NCBI GenBank assembly: GCA_016719945.1
Contig: JADJYE010000034.1
Location: 62,001 to 126,000 of the forward strand
DNA from: Polyangiaceae bacterium
GTDB lineage: Bacteria > Myxococcota_A > Polyangia > Polyangiales > Polyangiaceae
Length of the DNA: 64,000 bases
Direction of reading: 5' to 3'
Under the pieces are notes generated by a model. The model saw only the letters and a list, made by a program, of their open reading frames with translations. It made no database searches and was not told the DNA's origin. Made by a program: the position numbers and the translations under genes. How positions within the stretch are numbered: the first letter of the stretch is position 1; each line of letters starts with the position of its first letter. Positions 50,547 to 59,179 of this stretch are shown piece by piece.

Positions 50547-51851
50547 ATGACGAACTACCAGAGCGGCTTTGGCAACGAGCACGCGACCGAGGCGATCCTT
50601 GGCGCGCTGCCGATCGGTCGAAACTCCCCGCAGCGCGCGCCGTTCGGGCTCTACGCCGAGCAGCTCTCCGGCACGGCGTTCACGGCGCCGCGCGCGGAGA
50701 ACCGGCGGACGTGGATGTACCGCCTGCGGCCGAGCGCAGCGCACGGCTCGTTCCGTCCGCGCGCGGCGAGGTCGCTCGAGAGCGGCCCGTTCGAGAAGCT
50801 TCCGCCCTCGCCGAACCGCCTGCGCTGGAGCCCGTGTCCCCTCCCGAGCGAGCCGACCGACTTCGTCGAGGGCCTGTTCACGCTGGCCGGCAACGGCTCG
50901 CCCAGCGCGGGCGCGGGGATCGCCGTTCACCTGTACGCCGCGAACCGCTCGATGGTCGACTCCGTCTTCTTCGACGCCGACGGCGAGCTGTTGATCGTGC
51001 CGCAGCTCGGCGCCCTGAAGATCGCCACCGAGCTCGGCGTGCTCGAGGTGTCTCCCGGGGAGATCGCCGTCATCCCGCGCGGCGTGCGCATGCGGGTCGA
51101 GCTCACCGGCCCCGAGGCGCGCGGCTACGTCTGCGAAAACCACGGCGCCCTCTTCCGCCTGCCGGAGCTGGGCCCGATCGGCTCGAACGGCCTCGCGAAC
51201 GCGCGCGACTTTCTGACCCCCGTCGCGGCCTTCGAAGACGTCGAGCGGCCGACGCGCCTGATCCAGAAATTCCAGGGCGGGCTGTGGGAGACCGACCTCG
51301 AGCACAGCCCGCTCGACGTCGTCGCCTGGCACGGCAACCTCGCGCCGTACAAATACGATCTGGCGCGCTTCAACACGATCGGCACGGTGAGCTTCGACCA
51401 CCCCGACCCCTCCATCTTCACGGTGCTCACCTCGCCGAGCGACACGCCAGGCACCGCAAACTGCGACTTCGTCATCTTCCCGCCGCGCTGGATGGTCGGG
51501 GAGGACACGTTTCGCCCGCCGTGGTTCCACCGCAACGTGATGAGCGAGCTGATGGGCCTCGTGCACGGCGTGTACGACGCGAAGGCCGCGGGCTTCGCGC
51601 CTGGCGGCGTGTCGCTCCACAACTGCATGAGCGCTCACGGGCCCGATCGCTCGACCTACGACCAGGCCGTCGCCGACGCGCTCGCGCCGACGAAGATCAA
51701 GGACACTCTGGCCTTCATGTTCGAGAGCCGCGCGGTGATCTGTCCGACGCGCGCCGCGATGCAGGCGTCGTGGCGCCAGGGCGACTACGACGCGTGCTGG
51801 GCCGGGCTGAAGAAGGCAGAGCTGCCGAAGGCGGCGCTCCCGCCCCGCTGA
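50547..51851 (+). CDS. hmgA: Homogentisate 1,2-dioxygenase
   Basis: The 434-residue enzyme opens the ring of homogentisate in tyrosine and phenylalanine breakdown. The N-terminus MTNYQSGFGNEHATEAI, the RTWMYRLRPSA stretch and PPWFHRNVMSELMGLV...SLHNCMSAHGPD are family signatures. The iron ligands are the His and Glu of FHRNVMSE and the His of LHNCMSAH. Length is normal. No fahA, maiA or hpd gene is adjacent, so the pathway is split. The ATG at 50547 lies 63 bp from the divergent TudS start. Confidence 0.97.
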   Translation: MTNYQSGFGNEHATEAILGALPIGRNSPQRAPFGLYAEQLSGTAFTAPRAENRRTWMYRLRPSAAHGSFRPRAARSLESGPFEKLPPSPNRLRWSPCPLPSEPTDFVEGLFTLAGNGSPSAGAGIAVHLYAANRSMVDSVFFDADGELLIVPQLGALKIATELGVLEVSPGEIAVIPRGVRMRVELTGPEARGYVCENHGALFRLPELGPIGSNGLANARDFLTPVAAFEDVERPTRLIQKFQGGLWETDLEHSPLDVVAWHGNLAPYKYDLARFNTIGTVSFDHPDPSIFTVLTSPSDTPGTANCDFVIFPPRWMVGEDTFRPPWFHRNVMSELMGLVHGVYDAKAAGFAPGGVSLHNCMSAHGPDRSTYDQAVADALAPTKIKDTLAFMFESRAVICPTRAAMQASWRQGDYDACWAGLKKAELPKAALPPR

Positions 51852-51854
51852 TCG

Positions 51855-51872
51855 GGGCCGGCCGCGCGGCCC
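51855..51872. terminator. GC hairpin between convergent genes
   Basis: GGGCCG (51855-51860), loop GCCGCG, CGGCCC (51867-51872) form a 6-bp stem four bases after the hmgA stop and before the convergent lipoprotein stop. There is no U-run, so it could be a weak two-way terminator or chance in such GC-rich DNA. Confidence 0.35.
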
Positions 51873-51882
51873 GTGGTGAGCG

Positions 51883-52479
51883 CTACTGCAGCTGGTACGT
51901 CAGCACGCGGTTCGGGTTCGAGCCGACGAGCGACAGCGTGATGCCGTCGGAGGAATACGTCTGCGTCAGATCGAACTCCTGCGGGCAGTCGAAGGCGAGG
52001 ATGAGATCTTCGGCGTTCGTCGTGTAGGTCGCCGAGCCGCGCGTCGGCAGGCCCTCGTTGGTCACGTTGATGGAGTCGAGGTCGGTCGCGGTGAACACCA
52101 GCGTCTCGCGGTAGCTCGAGGGGCCAGGGGTGTCGGTGTTGTAGATGGTGACCGCGGTCAGCTCGTACGTGCCCGCGGTGATCGCGCCGCCGGTCATCGC
52201 GGGGGGCGCGCCGGCGTTCGCCGTCTCGGTCACCAGCGCGGCGACGCTCTCGAGCTCGTTGCAGGTCATCGGAACGAAGCCACCGCCGCTGCCGCCCTCA
52301 CCGGACGAGCCTCCCGCGGGAGCGCCGCCCTCGAACGTGCCACCGCCGCCGCCCTCGGCTTGGCCACCCTGGGCCTGGCCGCCGCCGCCGGTCTGGCCGG
52401 AGGCGCCGGTGCCCTCGGAGTCTCCGCAGGCGGCGAGGGCGAACGAGAGCGACACGACGTAAGGGAGCCAAGCGCGCAT
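51883..52479 (-). CDS. Small lipoprotein with beta-rich domain
   Basis: Starting at the ATG at 52479, the 198-residue product has a signal peptide ending LAAC (lipobox). A long Gly/Gln-rich linker of TGGGGQAQGGQAEGG type follows (about 20-70), and then a beta-strand-rich domain with TYELTAVTIYNTD, RETLVFTAT and VGSNPNRVLTYQ. It has two Cys residues (in MTCNELE and FDCPQEF). No family is recognised. It converges on hmgA and begins 49 bp downstream of the AlkC-like gene on the same strand. Confidence 0.72.
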   Translation of the reverse strand: MRAWLPYVVSLSFALAACGDSEGTGASGQTGGGGQAQGGQAEGGGGGTFEGGAPAGGSSGEGGSGGGFVPMTCNELESVAALVTETANAGAPPAMTGGAITAGTYELTAVTIYNTDTPGPSSYRETLVFTATDLDSINVTNEGLPTRGSATYTTNAEDLILAFDCPQEFDLTQTYSSDGITLSLVGSNPNRVLTYQLQ

Positions 52480-52528
52480 GGCCCTCACGGTAGAGGTCCG
52501 TGCCAGGTCGCGCAAGGCGGCGCCGCAG

Positions 52529-53653
52529 CTACCGGCTCGCGACGACCGTGAAGGCGCCCGCGTCGAAGGCCACGCCGTTCACGAGGACCTCCACGGCGTG
52601 GCGGCCCGGACGCGGCGCTCGCGTGGTGTGCACGCGCAGGCTCACCCGCTTCGAGAGGGTCACCTCGTCGTCGGGCGCGAGCTCGACGCGCGCGACCTTG
52701 AACACCTTCGCGCCCTTGCCCGCGACCGCCTTCACGAAGTGGACCCGCAGATCGACGAGCAGCGACTGCGAGCGCCTCGCCGTGGAGCGCAGGGTGAGCG
52801 CGACCGCGACGTCCCCGCCGATCGCCACGCCGCGCGGCTCGAAGCGGCACGAGGCGAGCTCGACCCGCGGAGCTCCGCCGTAGCCGACGAGCTCGAGGGC
52901 GCGCGGCACACCTCGCTTGATGGCCGAGCGCAGCGCGTGCTCGACGAGGGCGCGACGCTCCGGCGTGGCGCGCACCAGCCAGCGCGCGCAGGTGTCGAGC
53001 GCCAGGCCTGGGTGCACCTTGGTCAGGTCGTTCAGGTTGTTCGCGACGCTGCGCCGCACGAGGGGCGTCGGGTCGTCCTTCAACCGCTCGAGCAGCGCCA
53101 CCACCTCGTCGGGGTGGTCGTCGAGGTAACCCACGCGCGAGCCCCAAGGCAGCCGCAGCCTCGTGCCCTCCGACGCCAGCCTCCGCACGTGCGGGCTCGG
53201 GTCGGCCGTCCAGCCCTCGAGGACGGGCAGGGTCTCCCTGGGGTAGCGGTCGAGGAACGAGCGGATGCTGAACTCGGCGGTGAAGCGCTTGGTCAGCTCG
53301 TATTGGGCGCGCATCGACAGCTCGAAGTGGTCGAGCCCGCGCTCGGCCACGTACACCAGGTGCGGCATGTAGAAGAAAGGCCCCATCCCCGCGCCTTGCA
53401 GCTCGTCCCTCGCGTGCTCCGGCCCGATCGACGCGAGCAAGATCTCGATCCCCTCCGGGTAACGCTCCGGCAGGTGCGCGCCGAGGGCGTCGGCGATGTG
53501 GCGGGCCCGGCCCATCAGCTCGAGCCCGTCGAGGCCTCGCGAGGCTCGCCGGCGAAATGCGGCGTGCTCGAAGCTCGGGTACACCCGGCGCACGCTCTGT
53601 CCCAGGCGCTCGACGAGCGCGGCGGAGAAGAAGGACTTGAGCGGCTCGGCCAC
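52529..53653 (-). CDS. AlkC-like DNA alkylation repair protein
   Basis: The 374-residue protein resembles AlkC/COG4335, a HEAT-like base-excision glycosylase family for N3-alkyladenine-type lesions. The N-terminal helices contain ERYPEGIEILLASIGPEH and MPHLVYVAERGLDHF. The central stretch PHVRRLASEGTRLRLPWGSR is highly typical. After about residue 250 comes an Ig-like domain (VALTLRSTARRSQSLLVDLRVHF...), as in AlkC but not AlkD. It should be a monofunctional glycosylase. It is divergent from the SDR-DUF1214-sulfotransferase operon. Alkylation regulators are not nearby. Confidence 0.82.
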   Translation of the reverse strand: MAEPLKSFFSAALVERLGQSVRRVYPSFEHAAFRRRASRGLDGLELMGRARHIADALGAHLPERYPEGIEILLASIGPEHARDELQGAGMGPFFYMPHLVYVAERGLDHFELSMRAQYELTKRFTAEFSIRSFLDRYPRETLPVLEGWTADPSPHVRRLASEGTRLRLPWGSRVGYLDDHPDEVVALLERLKDDPTPLVRRSVANNLNDLTKVHPGLALDTCARWLVRATPERRALVEHALRSAIKRGVPRALELVGYGGAPRVELASCRFEPRGVAIGGDVAVALTLRSTARRSQSLLVDLRVHFVKAVAGKGAKVFKVARVELAPDDEVTLSKRVSLRVHTTRAPRPGRHAVEVLVNGVAFDAGAFTVVASR

Positions 53654-53706
53654 GGATGCTCCTCACGGACGCCACGGCGGCGACGCGCGGTGTAAGCTGC
53701 GCGGCC

Positions 53707-54720
53707 ATGGCATGGTTCGATCGCGTTCGGCCCCGACACGACGGCGCCTTGGCCGCGACGGTCGGTGGGATCATCGACCGCGTCAAGCACCGCAACGCCG
53801 CGCTCGAGCTCGACGAGAGAGATCGCCTCGACGGGTCGGCGTGCCTGGTCACCGGCGCGAACCGCGGCCTCGGGCTGGCGATCGCGAAGGACCTCGCGCG
53901 CCGCGGGGGCGACCTCATCCTCGCCTGTCGCAGCGGCCTCGACGCCGCGCGCGCCGACGTCGCCTCGGCGGCGCACGAGCGCGCCTCGGTCGAGGCGCGG
54001 GAGCTCGATCTGGCGCGGCTCTCCTCGGTCGAGTCGTTCTGCGACCGGCTCGCGGCGGACGGGGTGCGCCTCGACGTGCTCGTCCTCAACGCGGGCGTCG
54101 TCCCCCGCGAGGCGCGCAAGACGGAAGACGGCCTCGACGAGAGCTTCCAGGTGAACGTGCTCGCCAACGTGCTCCTGGTCCAGCGGCTGCGCGAGCGTGG
54201 CCTCTTCGTCGCCGAGGAAGGCGTGTGGCCGCGCGTCGTGGTCGTCTCCTCCGAGTCGCACCGCAGCGCGCCGCCGCTCGACTGGGACGGCTTCGGGAGC
54301 TTCCGCCCGTGGGGGATGCGCGAAGCGGTCAAGCAATACGGCTATGGCAAGCTGCTGCTCCAGACGTGGACGGCCGAGCTGGCGCGGCGCACCCGAGGCG
54401 AGCTCGCGGTCCACTCGCTGTGCCCGGGCGCCGTGCGCACCGATATCGGCCGCGAGGCGCCGGGCCTCACGAAGCCGCTGCTCGAGCTGACGATGCGCGC
54501 GTTCTTCGTCGAGCCCGAGCGCGCCGCCGCGCCGGCCGTGTACCTCGCGGCCTCGCGGCGGCTCGAGCACGAGACGGGCATCTACCTGCACGGCAAGCGG
54601 CGGCGCGAGCCGCGCGAGGACACGCTCGACGCCGACAACGGCCGGCGCATGTGGGAGCGCTCGGCGGCGCTGCTCGAGGCGCTCGGGCACCCGCTCGCGC
54701 CCGCCAAGGAGAGAGGATGA
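53707..54720 (+). CDS. Short-chain dehydrogenase/reductase (retinol-dehydrogenase-like)
   Basis: The 337-residue enzyme has TGANRGLGLAIA (about residues 49-60), LVLNAGVVP, VVVVSSESHRS and the catalytic YGYGK, all typical of the long SDRs related to retinol dehydrogenases and protochlorophyllide reductase-like proteins. It should act on a hydrophobic carbonyl or alcohol with NADP(H). The stop overlaps the DUF1214 start as ATGA, so it is the first gene of a three-gene coupled operon. The ATG at 53707 was chosen; the frame opens earlier but over the AlkC-like gene on the other strand. Confidence 0.88.
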   Translation: MAWFDRVRPRHDGALAATVGGIIDRVKHRNAALELDERDRLDGSACLVTGANRGLGLAIAKDLARRGGDLILACRSGLDAARADVASAAHERASVEARELDLARLSSVESFCDRLAADGVRLDVLVLNAGVVPREARKTEDGLDESFQVNVLANVLLVQRLRERGLFVAEEGVWPRVVVVSSESHRSAPPLDWDGFGSFRPWGMREAVKQYGYGKLLLQTWTAELARRTRGELAVHSLCPGAVRTDIGREAPGLTKPLLELTMRAFFVEPERAAAPAVYLAASRRLEHETGIYLHGKRRREPREDTLDADNGRRMWERSAALLEALGHPLAPAKERG

Positions 54721-55832
54721 GCGACGAAGCGACGAAAAGGGTCATCGACGGCGCGGCGTGGCGCGAGCTGTGCGACGCGCTGAAGAACGCGGGAGACATC
54801 GTGCTCGCCGACCCGGCGGCCGACCCGCTCACGCGCGCCGAGGGGTTCCGCTACCTGTCGCGCCTCACGCGCGCCGCGCTCCAGACCTTCGTCGAGCACA
54901 ACGATCCGCGCGCCCCCGTGCTGCAGCGGGTCGTGCACGAGACGGCGAAGATGGGCGCCGACAACCCCGATATCGTCTACTTCAACGCCGCGGTGAGCGG
55001 CGCGGTCGATTACCGCATCCGCGGCCGCCGCGGCAGTGTCCATTACCTATCCTTCGCGACCCAGGTCGGCCATTACGGCAAAGGCCAGGGCATGCCGCCC
55101 ACCGGCCAGATCGACTCGAGCTCGCTCGCCGTCCGGGCCGACGGCAGCTTCGAGATCCTCCTGTCGTCGACGCCGCCGGCGGCGCTCGCCGAGGGGCAGA
55201 GCTACCTGCCGATGACCGCGGAGACGGGCACGGTGATCGTGCGGCAGATCCGGCTGCGCCCCGAGGAGGTCCTCGCGGAGCTCGTCATCGAGCGCCTCGG
55301 CGAGGGCGCCCGCCCCGAGCCGCTCACCCCCGAGCTGCTCGACGCGGGCTTTCAGAGCACGGCGATGCTGGTGAACGGGGCGGCCATGCTCTTCTCCGCG
55401 TGGACGCGGATGTTCCAGGAGCACGAGAACCAGCTGCCGCGCTTCGACCCCGAGATCTCGAACCGCTTCGGAGGCCTCGCGGACGTCGCCTATTACCACT
55501 CGTATTGGCGGCTCGCGCCGGACGAGGCCCTGGTGATCGACGCGAAGCCCCCGCCTTGCGACCATTGGAACTTCCAGCTCAACAACCACTGGATGGAGTC
55601 GCTCGACTACCGCTACTTCCGCATCCACACCAACAGCGCGCGCGCGACCCAGCGCGCAGACGGCTCGGTGAGGGTGGTCGTCGCTCACCAAGACCCAGGC
55701 GTCGACAACTGGCTCGAGACGGCGGGTCACACCTTCGGGACGATGTGCTTCCGCTGGGTGCGCCCGGAGGGCGAGCCACCTCAGCCGAGCTGTCGCGTCG
55801 TGCGGGTGAGCGACGTGCGGGGGCTCGCGTGA
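54717..55832 (+). CDS. DUF1214 domain protein
   Basis: The 371-residue protein has a DUF1214-like C-terminal part: CDHWNFQLNNHWMESLDYR, HTNSARATQRADGSVRVVV and GVDNWLETAGHTFGTM. An N-terminal region contains FRYLSRLTRAAL and YFNAAVSGAVDYRI. The domain's function is unknown, though it recurs with enzymes of lipid or hydrophobic-compound metabolism. Here it sits between an SDR and a sulfotransferase, with ATGA and GTGA overlaps on both sides, so a shared pathway is likely. There is no signal peptide. Confidence 0.82.
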   Translation: MSDEATKRVIDGAAWRELCDALKNAGDIVLADPAADPLTRAEGFRYLSRLTRAALQTFVEHNDPRAPVLQRVVHETAKMGADNPDIVYFNAAVSGAVDYRIRGRRGSVHYLSFATQVGHYGKGQGMPPTGQIDSSSLAVRADGSFEILLSSTPPAALAEGQSYLPMTAETGTVIVRQIRLRPEEVLAELVIERLGEGARPEPLTPELLDAGFQSTAMLVNGAAMLFSAWTRMFQEHENQLPRFDPEISNRFGGLADVAYYHSYWRLAPDEALVIDAKPPPCDHWNFQLNNHWMESLDYRYFRIHTNSARATQRADGSVRVVVAHQDPGVDNWLETAGHTFGTMCFRWVRPEGEPPQPSCRVVRVSDVRGLA

Positions 55833-57082
55833 CGCACGAGACCTCGACCGACTACGCCCACCCCTTTCGGCCCCCGCCGATCCGCTGGGCCAACGCGGCG
55901 CTGGGCGCGGTCGCGGGCCTCGGGCCGCTGGGAGTCGATCTCTCTGTGGAGTCGCTCGAGCGCGCGGCGCGGCGGCGCACCAAGCTGTCGGACCTCGGCG
56001 ACGCGAGCTACCGCGAGCCGCTGTCGCGCCTCGTGCGCTCGATCGAAGACGAGGCGCGGCTGCACCCGGTCGGCCGGCTCATCACGCGCACTCGCCTCGT
56101 CTCCGCGCTGGCGAACCGCGCGCGATTGACGGCGCTGTACCGCTCCTTCCCCGAGATCGATCGCCAGCCGCTCACGCGCCCGATCGTCATCGTCGGGCTC
56201 CCCAGAACCGGGACGACGCTGCTCCACCGGCTGCTCGCGGGCGACTCGGGCCGCATGCGCGCCCTGATGAGCTGGGAGGCGCTGATGCCCGCGCCGCTGC
56301 CAGGCGAGGAGCACCCGAAGGCGCGCATGCTCGGCGCCGAGCGCGGGGAGAAGGCGCTCAAGTACCTGGCGCCGGACTTCTTCGCCGTGCACCCGATCGA
56401 CGCGCTGGGCCCCGAGGAGGAGATCCTCCTGCTCGACCTGGCGTTTCGCAGCACGGTGCCCGAGGCGACGATGCACGTCCCCTCGTTCGCCGCCTGGCTC
56501 GAGGGGGTCGATCAGGGGCCCGCGTACCAGGACATGGCGCGCGCGCTCAAGGCGCTCTCCTGGCAGCGGCGCCCCGCCGCCCGCGAGTGGCGCTGGGTGC
56601 TCAAGACGCCCCACCACCTCGAGTGGCTCGACGAGCTGCCGAAGGTCCTGGAAGACCCCGTCATCGTGTGGACGCACCGCGATCCGCTCGAGGTCGTGCC
56701 GAGCTTCTGCAGCATGATCGCCCACGGCCGGGGGGTCTTCAGCGACGCGGTCGATCCGCTCGAGATCGGCAGATCGTGGCTCCGCAAGGCGCAGCGCATG
56801 GTCGGGCGCGCGATGGACGCGCGGCCTCGCCTGGGCGAGGACCGGTTCGTCGACATTCGCTACAAAGACCTGATCAAAGATCCGGTCGCCGCGGCGCGGG
56901 TCATCCAGGAGCGCGCCGGCCTGACCTTCGACGAGGCGACCGAGCAGCGCATGCGGCGAACGCTCGAGCAGGAGAAGAAGGACCGCCACGGCGTTCACCG
57001 CTACGGCCTCGAGCTGTTCGGCCTCACGCCCGGCGACGTGAACGGCGCTCTCGGTAGGTACCGCGAGGCGTACCGGGTCTGA
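55829..57082 (+). CDS. Sulfotransferase family protein
   Basis: The 417-residue protein has the PAPS-binding loop VGLPRTGTTLLHRLL (5'-phosphosulfate site, about residue 122) and the 3'-phosphate segment VWTHRDPLEVVPSFCSM. WRWVLKTPHHLEWLDEL follows in the expected order. It should transfer sulfate to a hydroxyl group of a small or lipid substrate. The GTG start at 55829 overlaps the DUF1214 stop by four bases. Together with the SDR it suggests conversion of an oxidised hydrophobic alcohol to a sulfate ester; the substrate is unknown. Confidence 0.88.
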   Translation: MTHETSTDYAHPFRPPPIRWANAALGAVAGLGPLGVDLSVESLERAARRRTKLSDLGDASYREPLSRLVRSIEDEARLHPVGRLITRTRLVSALANRARLTALYRSFPEIDRQPLTRPIVIVGLPRTGTTLLHRLLAGDSGRMRALMSWEALMPAPLPGEEHPKARMLGAERGEKALKYLAPDFFAVHPIDALGPEEEILLLDLAFRSTVPEATMHVPSFAAWLEGVDQGPAYQDMARALKALSWQRRPAAREWRWVLKTPHHLEWLDELPKVLEDPVIVWTHRDPLEVVPSFCSMIAHGRGVFSDAVDPLEIGRSWLRKAQRMVGRAMDARPRLGEDRFVDIRYKDLIKDPVAAARVIQERAGLTFDEATEQRMRRTLEQEKKDRHGVHRYGLELFGLTPGDVNGALGRYREAYRV

Positions 57083-57149
57083 GACTTCCTGCTCGGGCCT
57101 TGGTCTTGCCGGCCGCTCGTGCGACCCTATGGGCCCTCGGAGGTCGCTC

Positions 57150-58097
57150 ATGAAGCTCGGCTTTTTCTCGCTTGGTGTCGCGCTCGCTCTGGTCGCCCTC
57201 GGCTGCGACGATCCAGACTCGGCCTGCGTGGCCGAGTGCCCCGAGGGCGGCTCCAACGCCGGCGGCTCGGCGGGCGACGGCGGCGCCGCCGAGGGCGGCT
57301 CCAATGCCGGCGGCACCTCCCAGGGCGGCGGCGGCGAGGGCGGCAGCACCGCCAACTGGTCGACCCTGATGACCGCCGAGTGGGGGCTCGCACCCGGTCA
57401 GGAGCTCACGTCCGACGTCCACACGATCGTCGCCGACCGCGACATCTTCGTCGGCGGCATCCGGCCCATCGATCCCCAGGGCACGCACCACACCGTGCTC
57501 GCGCTAGGCAACCTCAACACCGGCAACATCCTCTACGCCTCCGGCGTGGGGACGAACGAGCTCCTCTTCCCCGAGGGGGTCGGCTTCAAGATCCCGCAGG
57601 GCGAGACCGTCGTGCTCCAGCTCCACCTGTTCAACCCGACGGGCGAGTCCATCTCGGGGCTGAGCGGCATCGAGATCGTCGAGATCCCCGAGGCCGAGCT
57701 GGTGCACGAGGCCGACCTGTACCTCCCCGGGCCGCTCGATCTCTCGATCGCGCCGAACCAGCAGACGGTCGAGTCCAACACCTGCACCGTCGGCGTCGAG
57801 CAGACGTACTTCGCGATCTTCCCGCACATGCACCAGCTCGGCACGCACTTCAAAGCCACCGTCACCGTCGACGGCGTCGACACCGTCATCCACGACGACG
57901 CGTACAGCTTCGACCACCAGGCGTTCCTGCCGATCGATCCCATCACCCTGAGCCCGGGCGACTCCATCACCACCGAGTGCACCTGGAACAACACCACAGC
58001 GAGCACCGTCGGCTGGGGCGAGAGCTCGACCACCGAGATGTGCTTCTCGATCGTCTACCGCTACCCCAAGCAGAACGACGCCGGCTTCTGCCCGTGA
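57150..58097 (+). CDS. Copper type II monooxygenase-like lipoprotein
   Basis: The 315-residue product has a lipobox (VALGC, about residues 16-20) and a Gly-rich linker. A domain follows with the histidine motifs of the PHM/DBM type II copper fold: PQGTHHTVLALG, LQLHLFNPT, FPHMHQLGTHFK, then ECTWNNTT and a terminal TEMCFSIVYRYP. The THH and HMH pairs are the likely copper ligands of the two half-domains. Ascorbate-dependent monooxygenase activity is inferred; bacterial members are little studied. The ATG at 57150 has the ribosome site GGAGGT six bases upstream. A strong hairpin follows the stop. Confidence 0.83.
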   Translation: MKLGFFSLGVALALVALGCDDPDSACVAECPEGGSNAGGSAGDGGAAEGGSNAGGTSQGGGGEGGSTANWSTLMTAEWGLAPGQELTSDVHTIVADRDIFVGGIRPIDPQGTHHTVLALGNLNTGNILYASGVGTNELLFPEGVGFKIPQGETVVLQLHLFNPTGESISGLSGIEIVEIPEAELVHEADLYLPGPLDLSIAPNQQTVESNTCTVGVEQTYFAIFPHMHQLGTHFKATVTVDGVDTVIHDDAYSFDHQAFLPIDPITLSPGDSITTECTWNNTTASTVGWGESSTTEMCFSIVYRYPKQNDAGFCP

Positions 58098-58110
58098 GCT
58101 GCGAACCCTC

Positions 58111-58140
58111 CCCCCTCACGGCGTCTCACTCGTGAGGGGG
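58111..58140 (+). terminator. Strong hairpin terminator after the copper monooxygenase-like gene
   Basis: CCCCCTCACG (58111-58120) and CGTGAGGGGG (58131-58140) form a perfect 10-bp stem with a 10-base loop, 14 bp after the stop at 58097. No long U-run follows, but the stem is strong enough to end the transcript in this GC background. Confidence 0.7.
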
Positions 58141-58164
58141 TCTGGGTGACGCGAGCAGCAATCA

Positions 58165-58250
58165 CGTGGAACGCGGCGCCGACCCGAAGCGACGACCTGG
58201 GTGAGGTGAACGGGGGTCGCGTGGAGCGCGGCGCCGACCCCGAAGCGACG
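58165..58250. repeat. Direct repeat pair of about 30 bp
   Basis: 58165-58194 and 58220-58250 are two copies of a 30-31-bp sequence, starting CGTGGA(A/G)CGCGGCGCCGACC and ending CGAAGCGACG, 55 bp apart. The second has one extra C. They lie just after the terminator of the copper protein gene. Confidence 0.8.
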
Positions 58251-58255
58251 CTACG

Positions 58256-58279
58256 GGGGGACATGCCGGCAATGCCCCC
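58256..58279. repeat. 24-bp near-palindrome, copy 1
   Basis: GGGGG-A-CAT-GCCGGC-A-ATG-CCCCC. A similar palindrome lies at 58402. Together with flanking bases the two share a 32-bp unit (58261-58292, 58409-58440). Confidence 0.7.
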
Positions 58280-58401
58280 TGTTTGTGTCGCACCTTGAGG
58301 CTGCAACCGGGGCGTTTTGCCGCTGCTCGGCGGAGAGGCCTCACGACTTGCGGGCAAATCGCGAGGGCGGGTGGCGGCTCGAGCCCCCGACTGCGACGCG
58401 A

Positions 58402-58430
58402 CCGGGGAACATGCCGGCTATGCCCCCCGG
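58402..58430. repeat. 29-bp near-palindrome, copy 2
   Basis: CCGGGG-AA-CAT-GCCGGC-T-ATG-CC-CCCCGG. A partial third copy (58441-58460) follows directly. The 58098-58639 stretch has no gene; it holds these repeats and the exon-side flank of the group II intron. Confidence 0.7.
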
Positions 58431-58639
58431 TCGTGTCGCAGCTATGCCCCCCGGTCGTGAGCGCGTCGCGAGCAGCTCCTCGAGCGGGTTGCCCGGTTCG
58501 GGCTCACGAGCGCCCACATGCCGACACGTCACGGTGAGGACAAAAAGCCTCACCGTTGACGGTCTCGCCGCTGCGCCCCGAACATACTCGCAACATGGGG
58601 GCAACATGGCGCGGACGTCCGTCTCTCCTCTCCTCTCCT

Positions 58640-59179
58640 GTGCGTCCTGCCAAGCCCTGAACTGGAGGAAGCGATGTAGCCCAGACAACGCGGAAACCAA
58701 CTGTCGTGTCCCAGCGGGTTGAAATCCCGTCCGACCAAACGGCGCCGAAAGTCGGAAGCGAGTCTTGCGCGGTCGTAGGCAGCACACGGGCGACCGTGAC
58801 CGCGAAGCGTAGACAGCGAGCGAGCAGGCTGTGTGATTGGGCCGCGTAATGTGAGAAGTGACGAGAGCCGACGGCCCGGGAGAAGCCGGAAGGCAGCATC
58901 GCGAGGAGCAGACTCAGGGCGCGAGCCCGGCGGCGTATGTCCTCGTGGTCTCGTCGCGGTCGTAGAGCAGGGCATGCAGCGAAGGGGACACCAGGGAACA
59001 GGAGAGATCCCACCTGCTGGACGAGGGCGACCTCGGACGAAGCACCGCGGCGACGCAAGGAAGCCCGGTGTGGCACGGGAAGTCGGAGCGCCGCGTACGA
59101 GCGACGACGTCGGGGAACCGTCTCGAGGACCCGACCGAGCAAAGGCGGCGCCGTGCAGTGGACCTGATCGAGGGCTCAG
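58640..59179 (+). ncRNA. Group II intron ribozyme domains I-IV (5' part)
   Basis: This gene-free stretch between the GTGCG boundary and the RT start contains runs typical of these introns, such as AGCGGGTTGAAATCCCGTCC (58710-58729), a common element of bacterial domain I, and several complementary GC segments. The exact domains need folding. The left boundary is a best guess within a few bases. Confidence 0.65.
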
